Source: Ignavibacteriota bacterium (lineage in GTDB: Bacteria > Bacteroidota > Ignavibacteria > Ignavibacteriales > Ignavibacteriaceae). Taken from it: a stretch of DNA of 64,000 nucleotides. The first letter of the stretch is position 1, and each line of letters starts with the position of its first letter. Where the stretch lies: positions 2,279,001 to 2,343,000 of the forward strand of contig CP053446.1 in the NCBI GenBank assembly GCA_013285405.1, read 5' to 3'. Shown here piece by piece: positions 1-10,015 of this stretch. The translations under genes and the position numbers were made by a program. The notes under the pieces were generated by a model. It had not been told where the DNA came from. It was given only the letters and a program-made list of their open reading frames with translations, and did no database searches.

Positions 1-1494
1 TCAAAAAAATTAAAGAAAAATCCCATGGATATTGCTGCCGAGATTTTGTCAAACTTATCTATCGATGTGCAAGTAATAAAAAATGTGGAAATTGCCAAAC
101 CTGGATTTATCAATTTTCATTTTACTCCTTCCTTTGTTTCAAATATTATTAAGGAAATTAATAATACCGGTGATGATTATGGCAAATCAAAAAAATATTC
201 AGGTAAGAAAGCAAATGTGGAGTTTGTTTCTGCTAATCCAACAGGACCTTTAACAGTAGGACACGGAAGAGGTGCAGTTATTGGTGATACAGTCGCAAAT
301 CTTCTTGAATGGATAGGTTATGAAGTTGACAGAGAATATTATTTCAATAATGCCGGAAGACAGATGCGTGTTCTTGGTGACTCAGTCAGGATAAGATATC
401 TGAATCTTGTTGGTCAGCAAACAGATTTCCCTGAAGATTATTATCAAGGTGAATACATTATTGATATTGCCAAGAAACTCAAAGATAAATTTGGCAATAT
501 GCTTATTGATGAATCGCCGGAAGGTAAATTTAAAGAGGCAGCCGAGTCAGAAATTTTTAATGATATTAAGAAAACTTTATTAAATATTGATATACATCAT
601 AAAATATTCTTCAACGAAAAATCACTTTACGATGACGGAAAAATTGCAAACCTTCTGCAAAAATTTGATGAATTGAATCTTTCTTATGAAAAAGATGGAG
701 CAACTTGGTTAAAACTTTCTCTGCTGACTGGTGGTGAAGATAAAGTCATAGTAAAAAATACAGGCGAGCCAACTTATCGTCTTCCTGATATTGCTTACCA
801 CCTTGTAAAGTATAAACGTGGTTATGATTTGATGGTTGATGTGTTTGGGTCAGATCACAATGCAACTTATCCTGATGTTATGGCTGGGGTAAAATCTTTA
901 GGCTATGATGTAACTAAGACGAAAGTTTTGATTCATCAATTTGTTACGATACTTAAAGATAGAGAAGTTGTGAAGATGTCAACAAGAAAAGCAAACTACA
1001 TCACACTTGATGAACTAACAGAAGAAGTAGGCAAAGATGTTGTGAGATATTTTTTTAATATGAGAAGCATTTCTTCTCATATGAACTTTGACATTGATCT
1101 GGCAAAGAAACAGAGCGATGAAAATCCTGTTTTCTATCTTCAATATGCACACGCACGAATTTGTTCAATAATACGGACGGTTGAATCAGAAAACATAAAA
1201 TCATCTATGGATAATTTGAATTTACTCGTTGAAGAAGAGGAACAAGCGCTGCTCAAAAAGCTTCACAAGTTTGAAGAAGAAGTTCTATATAGTGCTGAAA
1301 ATTGTGAACCACAGAGAATCTGCGCGTATCTTGAAGAACTTGCTTCTGCGTTTCATAAGTTTTATACATTCAGGAGAATTTTGGGAAGTGAAAAAAAAAT
1401 AGCCGAAGCCCGCCTTGCTCTGGCAGTTGCAGCTAAAACAATAATTAAAAACGGATTGATTATTCTTAGAGTATCTGCACCGGAAAGAATGTAG
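1..1494 (+). CDS. argS: arginyl-tRNA synthetase, 5' end cut by window edge
   Basis: Class I aminoacyl-tRNA synthetase that charges tRNA-Arg in the cytoplasm. The reading frame is open from base 1, and the residues before the first ATG at 25 (KKNP, followed by MDIAAEI) fit the end of the family's N-terminal Add1 domain (usually NPREIAEEI), so the gene starts upstream of the window. The HIGH-like motif is in ANPTGPLTVGHGRG, and the KMSK loop appears as KMSTRKANYITLDEL. The C-terminal anticodon-binding (DALR) domain ends in the usual ILRVSAPERM, so the 3' end is complete. About 80-100 N-terminal residues are missing, judging by the family's usual length. Confidence 0.97.
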   Translation, partial: SKKLKKNPMDIAAEILSNLSIDVQVIKNVEIAKPGFINFHFTPSFVSNIIKEINNTGDDYGKSKKYSGKKANVEFVSANPTGPLTVGHGRGAVIGDTVANLLEWIGYEVDREYYFNNAGRQMRVLGDSVRIRYLNLVGQQTDFPEDYYQGEYIIDIAKKLKDKFGNMLIDESPEGKFKEAAESEIFNDIKKTLLNIDIHHKIFFNEKSLYDDGKIANLLQKFDELNLSYEKDGATWLKLSLLTGGEDKVIVKNTGEPTYRLPDIAYHLVKYKRGYDLMVDVFGSDHNATYPDVMAGVKSLGYDVTKTKVLIHQFVTILKDREVVKMSTRKANYITLDELTEEVGKDVVRYFFNMRSISSHMNFDIDLAKKQSDENPVFYLQYAHARICSIIRTVESENIKSSMDNLNLLVEEEEQALLKKLHKFEEEVLYSAENCEPQRICAYLEELASAFHKFYTFRRILGSEKKIAEARLALAVAAKTIIKNGLIILRVSAPERM

Positions 1495-1501
1495 AATTGA
1501 G

Positions 1502-1618
1502 ATTGAGCTTTTATAACTTTTAGAGTATAATAAATCTAATTCCATTGTCAATGCTGGAATAGTTAGGCTACACTTAAGAATATCCATTACTATAAAAGTT
1601 TATAACAAGAAACTCAAC
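1502..1618. repeat. imperfect long inverted repeat between argS and urea transporter
   Basis: The left arm (about 1502-1529, ATTGAG..CTTTTATAACTTTTAGAGTA) is matched in reverse complement by the right arm (about 1588-1618) with small indels. A second short inverted pair, ATTCCA (1539-1544) and TGGAAT (1555-1560), sits inside. The overall size (about 117 bp) and nesting resemble the composite palindromic elements further along the window. It could instead be a degenerate terminator or regulatory hairpin. The arms were aligned by eye. Confidence 0.4.
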
Positions 1619-1637
1619 AGTTCTCTTAGCAAATAAT

Positions 1638-2522
1638 TTGAAAGACCAGTCCTTGATAAAACTAAACACGCTCAATGAATTTTTAGAAAACAGAGTTCCA
1701 CTCATTAATATTATTCTGATGGGCTTGGGACAAGTAATGCTGCAAGCGAATGCAATTACAGGATTATTATTTTTAATTGGAATCTTTTATAACTCCTGGC
1801 TTTTAGGGATTGCTGCTTTAGCTGGAACAATAGTAAGTACTGTAACAGCCTGGGCTTTAAAGTATTCTAATGAGGACATAAAAAACGGACTATATGGTTT
1901 TAATGGAGCTTTGGTTGGAATTGCTTTATTATTCTTTTTTGAAATGAATGCATTTACTTTATTAGCATTAATTATCGGTGCCGCAGCTTCAACCATCCTA
2001 ATGAGCATACTCAAAAAATTTATTCCTGCCTTTACTTCACCGTTTGTTATTGTAACCTGGGTGATTATCAGTTTATTACTTTTTATCTTTGATCAGAAGT
2101 TACTGTCAGGTTCATCAGCCTCATCAGCAGATTTAAATATTTTCTATGCGTTGTTCAATGGTTTTGGTCAGGTAATGTTTCAGGAGAATATTATTACTGG
2201 CGCAATATTTCTATTTGCCATTTTAGTAAATTCACGTCGTGACGCCTTCTATTCGTTGTATGCTTCTTTATTAGGAGTTCCAATCGGTTGGTTATTCTCA
2301 ATACCTTTTTCCACTTTGAATTCCGGGCTGATGGGTTATAATGGTATTCTTTGCGCAATTGCATTAGCCGGATCAAAACGAAGTGATTTTGTATGGATTT
2401 CTTTTACTATTTTTTTATCTGTTGTAATTCAAATCAGTTTAGCAGCTCAAGGAATAATTACATTAACTGCTCCATTTGTTTTCTCAACCTGGATTGTTTT
2501 AATTATTAAGAGAATAAAGTAG
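1638..2522 (+). CDS. urea transporter (UT family)
   Basis: Integral inner-membrane channel-type urea permease of the UT/Yut family. The 294-aa protein is almost entirely hydrophobic and shows the family's internal two-fold repeat: GLGQVMLQANAITGLLFLIGI near the N-terminus is echoed by GFGQVMFQENIITGAIFLFAI in the second half. Each half carries the selectivity-region motif (GLYGFNGALVGIAL and GLMGYNGILCAIAL). The start is TTG at 1638; the first in-frame ATG would cut into the first repeat. No urease genes are visible in the window, so whether urea is a nitrogen source or an excretion product cannot be told. Confidence 0.9.
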   Translation: MKDQSLIKLNTLNEFLENRVPLINIILMGLGQVMLQANAITGLLFLIGIFYNSWLLGIAALAGTIVSTVTAWALKYSNEDIKNGLYGFNGALVGIALLFFFEMNAFTLLALIIGAAASTILMSILKKFIPAFTSPFVIVTWVIISLLLFIFDQKLLSGSSASSADLNIFYALFNGFGQVMFQENIITGAIFLFAILVNSRRDAFYSLYASLLGVPIGWLFSIPFSTLNSGLMGYNGILCAIALAGSKRSDFVWISFTIFLSVVIQISLAAQGIITLTAPFVFSTWIVLIIKRIK

Positions 2523-2663
2523 TCAAAAGTAAAAATTCCAGCTAATTGAATTCCAACTAAGTTAATTGCCTTAAAATTCAGATAACTTAAAAGTTATTTA
2601 GTGAGACTTCTGAATTATTATCGATGTGTTACTATTTTCAATTTAATAACAAGATATTTCACT

Positions 2664-2684
2664 CCTGTCTTGCCAGCAGGCAGG
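2664..2684. repeat. short palindromic repeat, CCTGYCT...AGGCAGG family
   Basis: Stem CCTGTCT / AGGCAGG (one G-U pair) around a 7-nt loop, in the intergenic space between the urea transporter and tyrosine phenol-lyase. A hairpin with the same 7-bp stem and a 7-nt loop is inserted inside a YCF48 gene at 31497-31517, and a relative lies in a sorting domain at 59436-59458. Confidence 0.7.
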
Positions 2685-2731
2685 TCGTTCAATATGCAAA
2701 TTAGAAATTTTTCAGAAGTCTATTAGTATTA

Positions 2732-4111
<1,380 letters not shown>

Positions 4112-4322
4112 TCAATAATCCTCGAAATTTTTTATTTAAAAAAATATACAGTTTTTTTCAAGCTACGATGAAGTATGGTAGCAGATATAAATTTATTTTA
4201 ACTTTTATACATTGTAATTGATTGTATAACAAGTCTGTTAAAAAATTTGTTGTTAAGTTTTTCTCAGCACTATTAAAAGTATAAGTTGAAGCAAAATCAA
4301 AACTTAATATTTAAAATAGTTT

Positions 4323-5048
4323 TTATTTTACCGGAACAGGTGCTTTGGGATTTAACGGACGGATTGTCAATTCGTTAATCAGCATATTGTCCGGAGTTTT
4401 TAAAACATGAATTAAAGTATTTGCAATGTCTTTTGGCTGCAGAATATTATTATGAGCTTCCGTTCCGGAATTTTTAAAAAAATCAGTTTCAACAGAACCT
4501 GGATTTATACAGGTTACTTTGATATTATCGCCTCGCAATTCTTTGAAAAGTGCTTCACTGAAACCGTTAACACCATACTTAGTTGCACAATAAGCTGTAG
4601 CTTCAGACCTGGCAGTTGTTCCTAAAATCGATCCAATATTTATAATATGTGAGCTATCCTTTTTCTTTAGCATTAATTTCACAATCTCAGAAGTGATATA
4701 ATACAAACCATTCAGATTTGTGTTTATCATTGCAGACCATTCTTCTGTGGACATTTCATCAATTCGTCTGAAATATCCTATTCCTGCATTATTAATTAAA
4801 ATATCGGGCAGCAATTTATCCGAAAAAGTATTTGCTATCCACATCTTAACTTCATCCTGATGACATATATCCAATTGAACAGGAATAAAACGGCTTCCCA
4901 AATCTTTTTGCAAAGAAAATAAATCTGCGGTATGTCGTGCTATACCATAAACGAACAACGCATGTTCATCAATCAGCGCTTTAGAAAATGCAGCACCTAA
5001 ACCTCTGCTCGCTCCAGTAACAATTGCTACTTTTGAATCAATATCCAA
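4323..5048 (-). CDS. short-chain dehydrogenase/reductase
   Basis: Classical SDR oxidoreductase (241 aa) using NAD(P)H; substrate unknown. The Rossmann glycine motif TGASRGLG is at 11-18, NNAG at 86-89, and the catalytic S140, Y153 and K157 lie in NIGS...YCATK. The C-terminal PG motif (NPGSVETDF) is present. The start is TTG, 2 nt after the stop of the upstream CMD gene, so translation is probably coupled in a three-gene operon running 5916 to 4323. The A-R-H segment after beta-2 is compatible with NADPH, but this is only suggestive. The SDR family is too broad to name a reaction. Confidence 0.88.
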   Translation of the reverse strand: MDIDSKVAIVTGASRGLGAAFSKALIDEHALFVYGIARHTADLFSLQKDLGSRFIPVQLDICHQDEVKMWIANTFSDKLLPDILINNAGIGYFRRIDEMSTEEWSAMINTNLNGLYYITSEIVKLMLKKKDSSHIINIGSILGTTARSEATAYCATKYGVNGFSEALFKELRGDNIKVTCINPGSVETDFFKNSGTEAHNNILQPKDIANTLIHVLKTPDNMLINELTIRPLNPKAPVPVK

Positions 5049-5050
5049 AA

Positions 5051-5521
5051 TTACTTTTTATCCCATTTTCCAGGAACATAGGAACCAGCGGGTGTTTTAA
5101 AAGGAATAGATAACCTGTTCCAACCGTTAATTGCTATAATTGCTATAGTAAGTGCCATCAATTGTTTTTCGTCAAAGTGTTGATGAACTAAATTATACAG
5201 TGATTCCGGTATATCATTTTCAGAAATCAGTGTCAACGCTTCGGTCCAGGCTAAAGCCGCACGTTCACGTTCGGTATAGAACGGCGCTTCTTTCCATCCA
5301 GAAAGAACGTATAAACGTTGTTCTGTTTCGCCGGCAGCTCGTGCATCCTTTGTATGCATATCCATACAATAAACACAACCGTTAATTTGTGAAGCCCGAT
5401 ATTTCACCAATTCATATATAGTTCTGTCTAATCCTGATTCAGCCACATATTTTTCCATCTCCATAAGTCCTTTAATTGCTTCGGGAGTTTTTTTAGAATA
5501 ATCAAATCTTTGCTTTTCCAT
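5051..5521 (-). CDS. carboxymuconolactone decarboxylase / AhpD-like family protein
   Basis: A 156-aa all-helical CMD-domain protein. The AhpD-type redox core is visible: E37, then C49-x-x-C52 (NGCVYCMDMH) with H56. This pattern belongs to thiol peroxidase or disulfide-relay members rather than true decarboxylases. A good Shine-Dalgarno (AAGGAG) lies about 10 nt before the ATG. It is the middle gene of the operon CMD-CMD-SDR. Possible roles are detoxification of peroxides or reactive electrophiles; this is inferred from the family only. Confidence 0.85.
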   Translation of the reverse strand: MEKQRFDYSKKTPEAIKGLMEMEKYVAESGLDRTIYELVKYRASQINGCVYCMDMHTKDARAAGETEQRLYVLSGWKEAPFYTERERAALAWTEALTLISENDIPESLYNLVHQHFDEKQLMALTIAIIAINGWNRLSIPFKTPAGSYVPGKWDKK

Positions 5522-5562
5522 GATAATATTTCTCCTTTCGATCAGTTTAAATATTTCTTTAA

Positions 5563-5916
5563 TTAAACAGATCGATTTATTTTTTGATTGTGTTTTTCCA
5601 TTTCATCCATTGCTATGTTCGCATGAGCATAAGCAGCACCTGCACGCATCTCTGCAGCCACCCATATAGCTTCCATAATTTCAGATTGAGCGGCACCTTT
5701 CCTGAGTGCCTGATGTGTATGAGAACGAATGCAATAAGGGCATTGTGTAACATGAGCAACAGCTACTGCAATGAGTTGTTTCGTTTTTTCATCCAACGCG
5801 CCTGCTTCGAAAATAGTTTTACTGAAATTCCGCCATGCATCAATATTCTTCGGAGTAAGTGCAGCTTTTTTTTCCGTAAGCTCAAATGTTGCCATTGGGA
5901 ATAAATTATTATCCAA
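5563..5916 (-). CDS. carboxymuconolactone decarboxylase family protein (short AhpD-like)
   Basis: A 117-aa single CMD domain with E43, C59-x-x-C62 (QCPYCIRSH) and H66, the AhpD-type proton-relay/disulfide arrangement. The start is taken as TTG at 5916 because AAGGAG sits about 8 nt upstream of it on the minus strand; the ATG at residue 8 (MATFELT) has no such site. It is the first gene of the CMD-CMD-SDR operon and is transcribed divergently from the MFS exporter at 6198. Two different CMD proteins side by side suggest a linked pair or paralogues with divided roles. Confidence 0.82.
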   Translation of the reverse strand: MDNNLFPMATFELTEKKAALTPKNIDAWRNFSKTIFEAGALDEKTKQLIAVAVAHVTQCPYCIRSHTHQALRKGAAQSEIMEAIWVAAEMRAGAAYAHANIAMDEMEKHNQKINRSV

Positions 5917-6002
5917 TGTTATTCTCCTTTTTCTTTTTAATAAAATTACATAATGATTAAAAGTTATTACACTGTAAAAAATATTTTAATCACTATTGCA
6001 AT

Positions 6003-6041
6003 ATGTTCACAAACATTTAAAATGAATTTGACTTTTGTCAA
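6003..6041. promoter_or_regulatory. two small inverted repeats in the divergent CMD-operon/MFS intergenic region
   Basis: The 281-bp region between divergent genes holds ATGTT-caca-AACAT at 6003-6016 and TTGAC-tttt-GTCAA at 6028-6041. Both are perfect 5-bp inverted repeats with 4-bp spacers, a size suited to a dimeric repressor. No adjacent regulator gene is present, so operator function is only a guess. Confidence 0.3.
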
Positions 6042-6197
6042 GAATTATCTCTTTTTTTCTTTTTATCGTTGAGTTAAATATTTATTTTGCGTTTAATATT
6101 GATAACAATACTAACCATTTCACTATTGCATTATTTAATCAATTTTTAAATTGCATAAATCATCAAAAATATTTTATAAAGACAAATCACGTCCCAG

Positions 6198-7667
6198 ATG
6201 CAAGACGAAATTCCACTGAAAAAAAGTTATATATTGTCAGCCCTTATGATGACAATGATGCTGGCAGCAATGGATACCACCATAGTTTCAACTGTAATTC
6301 CACAGATAGTTATGGACCTCGGCGGGTTCAAAAGATTTTCGTGGGTTTTTTCAATTTACTTATTATCACAAACTGTGACCATACCATTGTATGGAAAACT
6401 CGCTGATATTTTTGGTCGAAAAAAAATTCTGCTTACCGGAGTTACCATTTTTTTAATTGGCTCAGCAGCAAGTGCAGCTTCATGGAATATAATCACTTTA
6501 ATCATATTCCGCGGAATACAAGGTCTCGGTGCAGGCAGTATAATGGCTTCAGTAAATACTATCGCTGGAGATATTTATACAGTAGAGGAGCGTGCAAAAA
6601 TTCAGGGATTACTTTCCAGTATCTGGGGAATCAGCGCTATCATTGGTCCTGCATTGGGCGGTGCATTAGCTGAATATATTAATTGGAGATGGATATTTAT
6701 TATCAATTTACCTATTGGGATAATGAGCATGGTATTTTTAATCGTCTTCTTTAAAGAAAAACTTGAACCTCGAAAACCGGAAATTGATTTCAAAGGTTCA
6801 TTTTTGATTTTAGTGACGATCGGGTTGTTTATTATTTATTTACTTGAAGGTGGGCAAGCATGGCCCTGGTTAAGCGTTCAGAGTTTATCTTTGTTAGCAG
6901 CTATTGTGGTTCTTTCGTTAGTCACTTTAAAAATTGAAAATAAAGCTAAAGAAGCCATACTGCCAGCTTGGGCGTGGAAGAATCGTACTCTCAGCTTCAC
7001 AAATCTGGCAATGATATTTATGGGTATTGTTATGATGGGACCCGAAACCTTTTTACCAACATTTTCACAAGTGGCTCTTGGTCTGGGAATTATTGCTTCT
7101 GGTTTTGTTCTGGCGAGTGAAAGTATCGGTTGGCCTACTGCTTCAGCATTATCAGGAAAGTTATATTTAAAAATCGGTTTTAGAAACACCTCATTAATTG
7201 GTACTGTTTTTATTATTGCTGCCTGTTTAGGATTTTTATTCATTCCCTGGCCTCAGCCAGTTTATCTTGTAGTTATGGATCAGATATTGCTTGGTGCAGG
7301 GTTTGGGCTATTGAGTACACCTTCACTGGTTGGTATTCAATCAATGGTTGGATGGGACCAGCGCGGTGTTGTAACAGGATTAAATATTTTTTGCAGAAAT
7401 CTAGGTCAAAGTTTAGGAGCGGCTATATTCGGTGCAGTTTTCAATAATTCTTTTGAGATGCAGATGAAACAGGCTCCACCTGAATTTGCAGAACGTGCAG
7501 TAAATATTTTAAATGCGATAAAAGGTGATGGAATTACCGAAGCTAAGAAATTATTCTTGGAAAAAGCATTCAGCAATTCTACCGGATATATTTACTTAGT
7601 GATGACTTTTATAGCAGTATTAACATTTCTGGCGATTTATAAAGTACCATCAAAAAAGAATAGCTGA
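6198..7667 (+). CDS. MFS transporter, DHA2 (EmrB/QacA) drug-efflux type
   Basis: Inner-membrane proton-driven exporter of 489 aa with about 14 predicted membrane segments. Diagnostic motifs are LAAMDTTIVSTVIPQI in TM1 (motif D1 of the DHA2 family), GKLADIFGRKK in loop 2-3 (motif A), FRGIQGLGAGSIMA (motif B) and SAIIGPALGGALAE in TM5 (motif C, antiporter signature). The ATG at 6198 gives a standard N-terminus. It faces the CMD-CMD-SDR operon across a shared promoter region, which may mean co-regulated stress or detoxification functions. The substrate cannot be predicted. Confidence 0.92.
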   Translation: MQDEIPLKKSYILSALMMTMMLAAMDTTIVSTVIPQIVMDLGGFKRFSWVFSIYLLSQTVTIPLYGKLADIFGRKKILLTGVTIFLIGSAASAASWNIITLIIFRGIQGLGAGSIMASVNTIAGDIYTVEERAKIQGLLSSIWGISAIIGPALGGALAEYINWRWIFIINLPIGIMSMVFLIVFFKEKLEPRKPEIDFKGSFLILVTIGLFIIYLLEGGQAWPWLSVQSLSLLAAIVVLSLVTLKIENKAKEAILPAWAWKNRTLSFTNLAMIFMGIVMMGPETFLPTFSQVALGLGIIASGFVLASESIGWPTASALSGKLYLKIGFRNTSLIGTVFIIAACLGFLFIPWPQPVYLVVMDQILLGAGFGLLSTPSLVGIQSMVGWDQRGVVTGLNIFCRNLGQSLGAAIFGAVFNNSFEMQMKQAPPEFAERAVNILNAIKGDGITEAKKLFLEKAFSNSTGYIYLVMTFIAVLTFLAIYKVPSKKNS

Positions 7668-7683
7668 TTACAAAATAAAATTT

Positions 7684-8541
7684 TTACCAACTATTCTTAT
7701 CTGTAATTAAACTGTTCAAATAATCTGATAAAACCATATTAGAAATTATCTCTGTCATTCCTTCTTCTCTCAATAATTTCTCGGCAATATTTTTCATTGT
7801 ATAAACTGCACTTCTCAGAAATCCTGAAGCCAGGCTGACTCTTGCCACTCCGATATTTTTCAATATTTCAAAATCAGGTGCACCTTGAGTCATCATAACA
7901 TTTACCGGCAGTCCAATTTCTTTAACAATGATCTCAATTTGTTTTTTGTCTTTCAAAAAGATAGGATATATGCCATCAGCACCAGAATCTTTATATGCTC
8001 TGCCTCTTTGAAGTGATTCTTCCAGTTTTTGTTCAGCACTTAAATGTCTGCTTTTAATATATACATCAATTCTTGCATTAATGAATAGAAGTGATCCCGC
8101 CTCTTCAGATGTTTTTTTAATAATTGTAATTTTATCACATTGTTCCTTTACAGAAATCATTCCTGCTTCATCATGATGACTGTCTTCAAAGTTGATTCCG
8201 GAGATGCCTGTATCAATCAGTTTTTTTATGTTTTCTTTCAAAATTAAATTGTTTGCAGCATAGGCAGTTTCAACATCTGCCGATACAGGTATTTTTACGC
8301 ACGATGTTATTCTTTTCAAAATATTTAACAATTCAACAAACGGAAGTTTTTCACCATCACGAAAGCCATTACTCAAAGACATTGCTGAACTTGAAGTTGC
8401 CACAGCAGGATAACCAGTATTTTCTAACAGAGCTGCACCTAAAGGATCCCAAATATTTGGTAGTATGAGTAATTTGTTATTATGATGAAGCTGATGAAAA
8501 AGTTTTTCTTTATCTGATTGTATATTTTTGTTAGAATTCAT
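7684..8541 (-). CDS. isocitrate lyase/PEP mutase superfamily protein
   Basis: A 285-aa TIM-barrel enzyme of the PEP mutase/isocitrate lyase superfamily. Visible pieces are LPNIWDPLGAALLE near the N-terminus, the metal-site region PVSADVETAYA, NFEDSHHD and NARIDVYI. The long active-site lid with KKCGH of true isocitrate lyases is absent, so cleavage of isocitrate is unlikely. Small 2-oxo or hydroxy acid lyase activity (oxaloacetate decarboxylase or 2,3-dimethylmalate lyase-like) is possible but undetermined. It converges with the MFS gene, leaving 16 nt between stops. Confidence 0.85.
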   Translation of the reverse strand: MNSNKNIQSDKEKLFHQLHHNNKLLILPNIWDPLGAALLENTGYPAVATSSSAMSLSNGFRDGEKLPFVELLNILKRITSCVKIPVSADVETAYAANNLILKENIKKLIDTGISGINFEDSHHDEAGMISVKEQCDKITIIKKTSEEAGSLLFINARIDVYIKSRHLSAEQKLEESLQRGRAYKDSGADGIYPIFLKDKKQIEIIVKEIGLPVNVMMTQGAPDFEILKNIGVARVSLASGFLRSAVYTMKNIAEKLLREEGMTEIISNMVLSDYLNSLITDKNSW

Positions 8542-8667
8542 TTATTCACCATAAGTTGATTAGTAAATTTAAATTAGTTAACAGCAGTTAAAACGAAATA
8601 AATGTATTGATTGTAGAATAATTTGAAACGTTAAAAGAATATCTCACATTAATCTGGAAATCCTGTT

Positions 8668-9090
8668 TCACTCGTTTTCTTTACTGAACTGAACAATAAC
8701 TGGTGGCTTACTCCAATGAGCCGGTACTTCTTCTGAAATCAGTAGTGGCATCGAAGAAGAAAATCCTCCCAGATAATTTACGGCATGTTGAAATACCACT
8801 TTTTTTATTTTGTGAAATCGGATAACGTAAGAACACATAATACAAGGTTCGTGAGTAGAAAACATTGTGCAGCCGGAAAGATCAGCTGATTTTAATTTTC
8901 TTACCGCAATCCGTATTGCCTCGATTTCCGCATGACAAGTGATATCATTTTTATTTTTACTTGCTTCTTCAGCTTCAGAAATTATTTCATCATCTTTTAA
9001 TATTAAAGCGCCAACAGCAGGATTTCCTTTTAATGAAGCAGCTTTACCTATCTTTTCGCATTGATCCATATAATAATTATCAGTTTTCAT
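8668..9090 (-). CDS. nucleoside/guanine deaminase-like zinc enzyme
   Basis: Cytidine-deaminase-fold hydrolase of 140 aa. The zinc and catalytic site is complete: H53-A-E55 (CHAEIEAIR) and P82-C83-x-x-C86 (EPCIMCSYV). The sequence after the PCxxC motif (RFHKIKKVVFQHAVNYLGGF) and the free-standing context suggest a guanine deaminase or related nucleoside deaminase rather than the tRNA deaminase TadA, but the substrate is uncertain. Confidence 0.85.
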   Translation of the reverse strand: MKTDNYYMDQCEKIGKAASLKGNPAVGALILKDDEIISEAEEASKNKNDITCHAEIEAIRIAVRKLKSADLSGCTMFSTHEPCIMCSYVIRFHKIKKVVFQHAVNYLGGFSSSMPLLISEEVPAHWSKPPVIVQFSKENE

Positions 9091-9500
9091 ATTTATACCA
9101 TTTATTTATTTCGTTATCATAAATATAAACAGCAAGTTTTTTCATAATTCCTGAATCTGGATACGGTTAAAAAAATAAATCCGATTACTATCAGCGAAGT
9201 TTTACTTTATCCTGTTACATCACGTTGTATTATATAAAAAAAAGAATTCGAATAGTATCAAATAATTTTTTCATTAGTCATATTGTCTTATTCTCTTTTT
9301 CGGGTTGCTGGCTTTCTTTTATATTTATATTTTTATGATAGAGTTAATGTAATCAATAGTCTTACATTTAACAGGCTAAAAAAAACTTCATTTAAAATAA
9401 TTACACAAAATTTAATAAGAAGTTATCAAGCTGTTTATTAATACTCTATTTATAATTCTGTTCAAAAATTATTTTATCATCTTAAAACAAAGAGGCTGAA
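9091..9500. other. 410-bp AT-rich intergenic region, no gene seen
   Basis: This lies between the divergent deaminase and cupin genes. It is very AT-rich, with no convincing ORF, hairpin or repeat from the families found elsewhere. It presumably holds the promoters of both flanking genes, but I could not pick a credible promoter box. Confidence 0.5.
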
Positions 9501-9884
9501 ATGGAAAAACTTACCAGACCAAAGTTGAGTGAAAGAAAACTCAGGGACAATTTATTATCATTTGCAATAGACAAAGAGAACAAAAAATTAAAAAAAGAAA
9601 GTTTCTGGTTGAAAGGAGATCGTAATTCAGTTACGTTGCAAAAAAATCCAAACCTTCGTGTTGTGTTGACATCATTAAAAAAAGGTGCTGCATTAAAAGA
9701 ACACAAAGTTGCAGGTCCGATAACTTTATTTGTTCTCTCAGGCAAATTAAAATTTACTGTTGAGAAAAAAGAAGTAAAGTTGAAGAAAAATGAAATGATT
9801 GTGTTAGAGAAAGCAATTCAGCATGATGTTGAAGCTTTAGAAGATACAACATTCATTCTGACACTTATTACTCCGAAATATTAA
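9501..9884 (+). CDS. small cupin-fold protein
   Basis: A 127-aa protein. The C-terminal two thirds form a single cupin barrel: HKVAGPITLFVLSGKLKFTVEKKEVKLKKNEMIVLEKAIQHDVEAL matches the usual motif 1/motif 2 layout (G-P...VLSG...; ...IQHDVEA). Of the metal ligands, the His in KEHKV and the His in IQHDV are present, while the acidic ligand is not obvious, so metal binding is uncertain. The function is unknown; related small cupins are often stress-associated or sugar/phenolic-binding. It stands alone. Confidence 0.75.
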   Translation: MEKLTRPKLSERKLRDNLLSFAIDKENKKLKKESFWLKGDRNSVTLQKNPNLRVVLTSLKKGAALKEHKVAGPITLFVLSGKLKFTVEKKEVKLKKNEMIVLEKAIQHDVEALEDTTFILTLITPKY

Positions 9885-10015
9885 CATAGTTGGGATTAGA
9901 AATAAAACTAAATTCCTGAATAGCCGGAATATTAAAAGCGAAACCGTTTCAAGAGTATGAATCTGTTTCTTACTTTTTATTCTTCTTTTATTGAATTGAA
10001 GTAGTCATCTGATTT

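Noticed and set aside
6035-6406. 123-codon plus-strand ORF starting before the MFS gene
   Set aside because: It overlaps the MFS start in another frame, has low-complexity composition and no family; the MFS frame is clearly the real one.
7684-8541. True isocitrate lyase (glyoxylate shunt), suggested by aconitase in the same window
   Set aside because: The protein is only 285 aa, lacks the KKCGH active-site loop, and no malate synthase is present.
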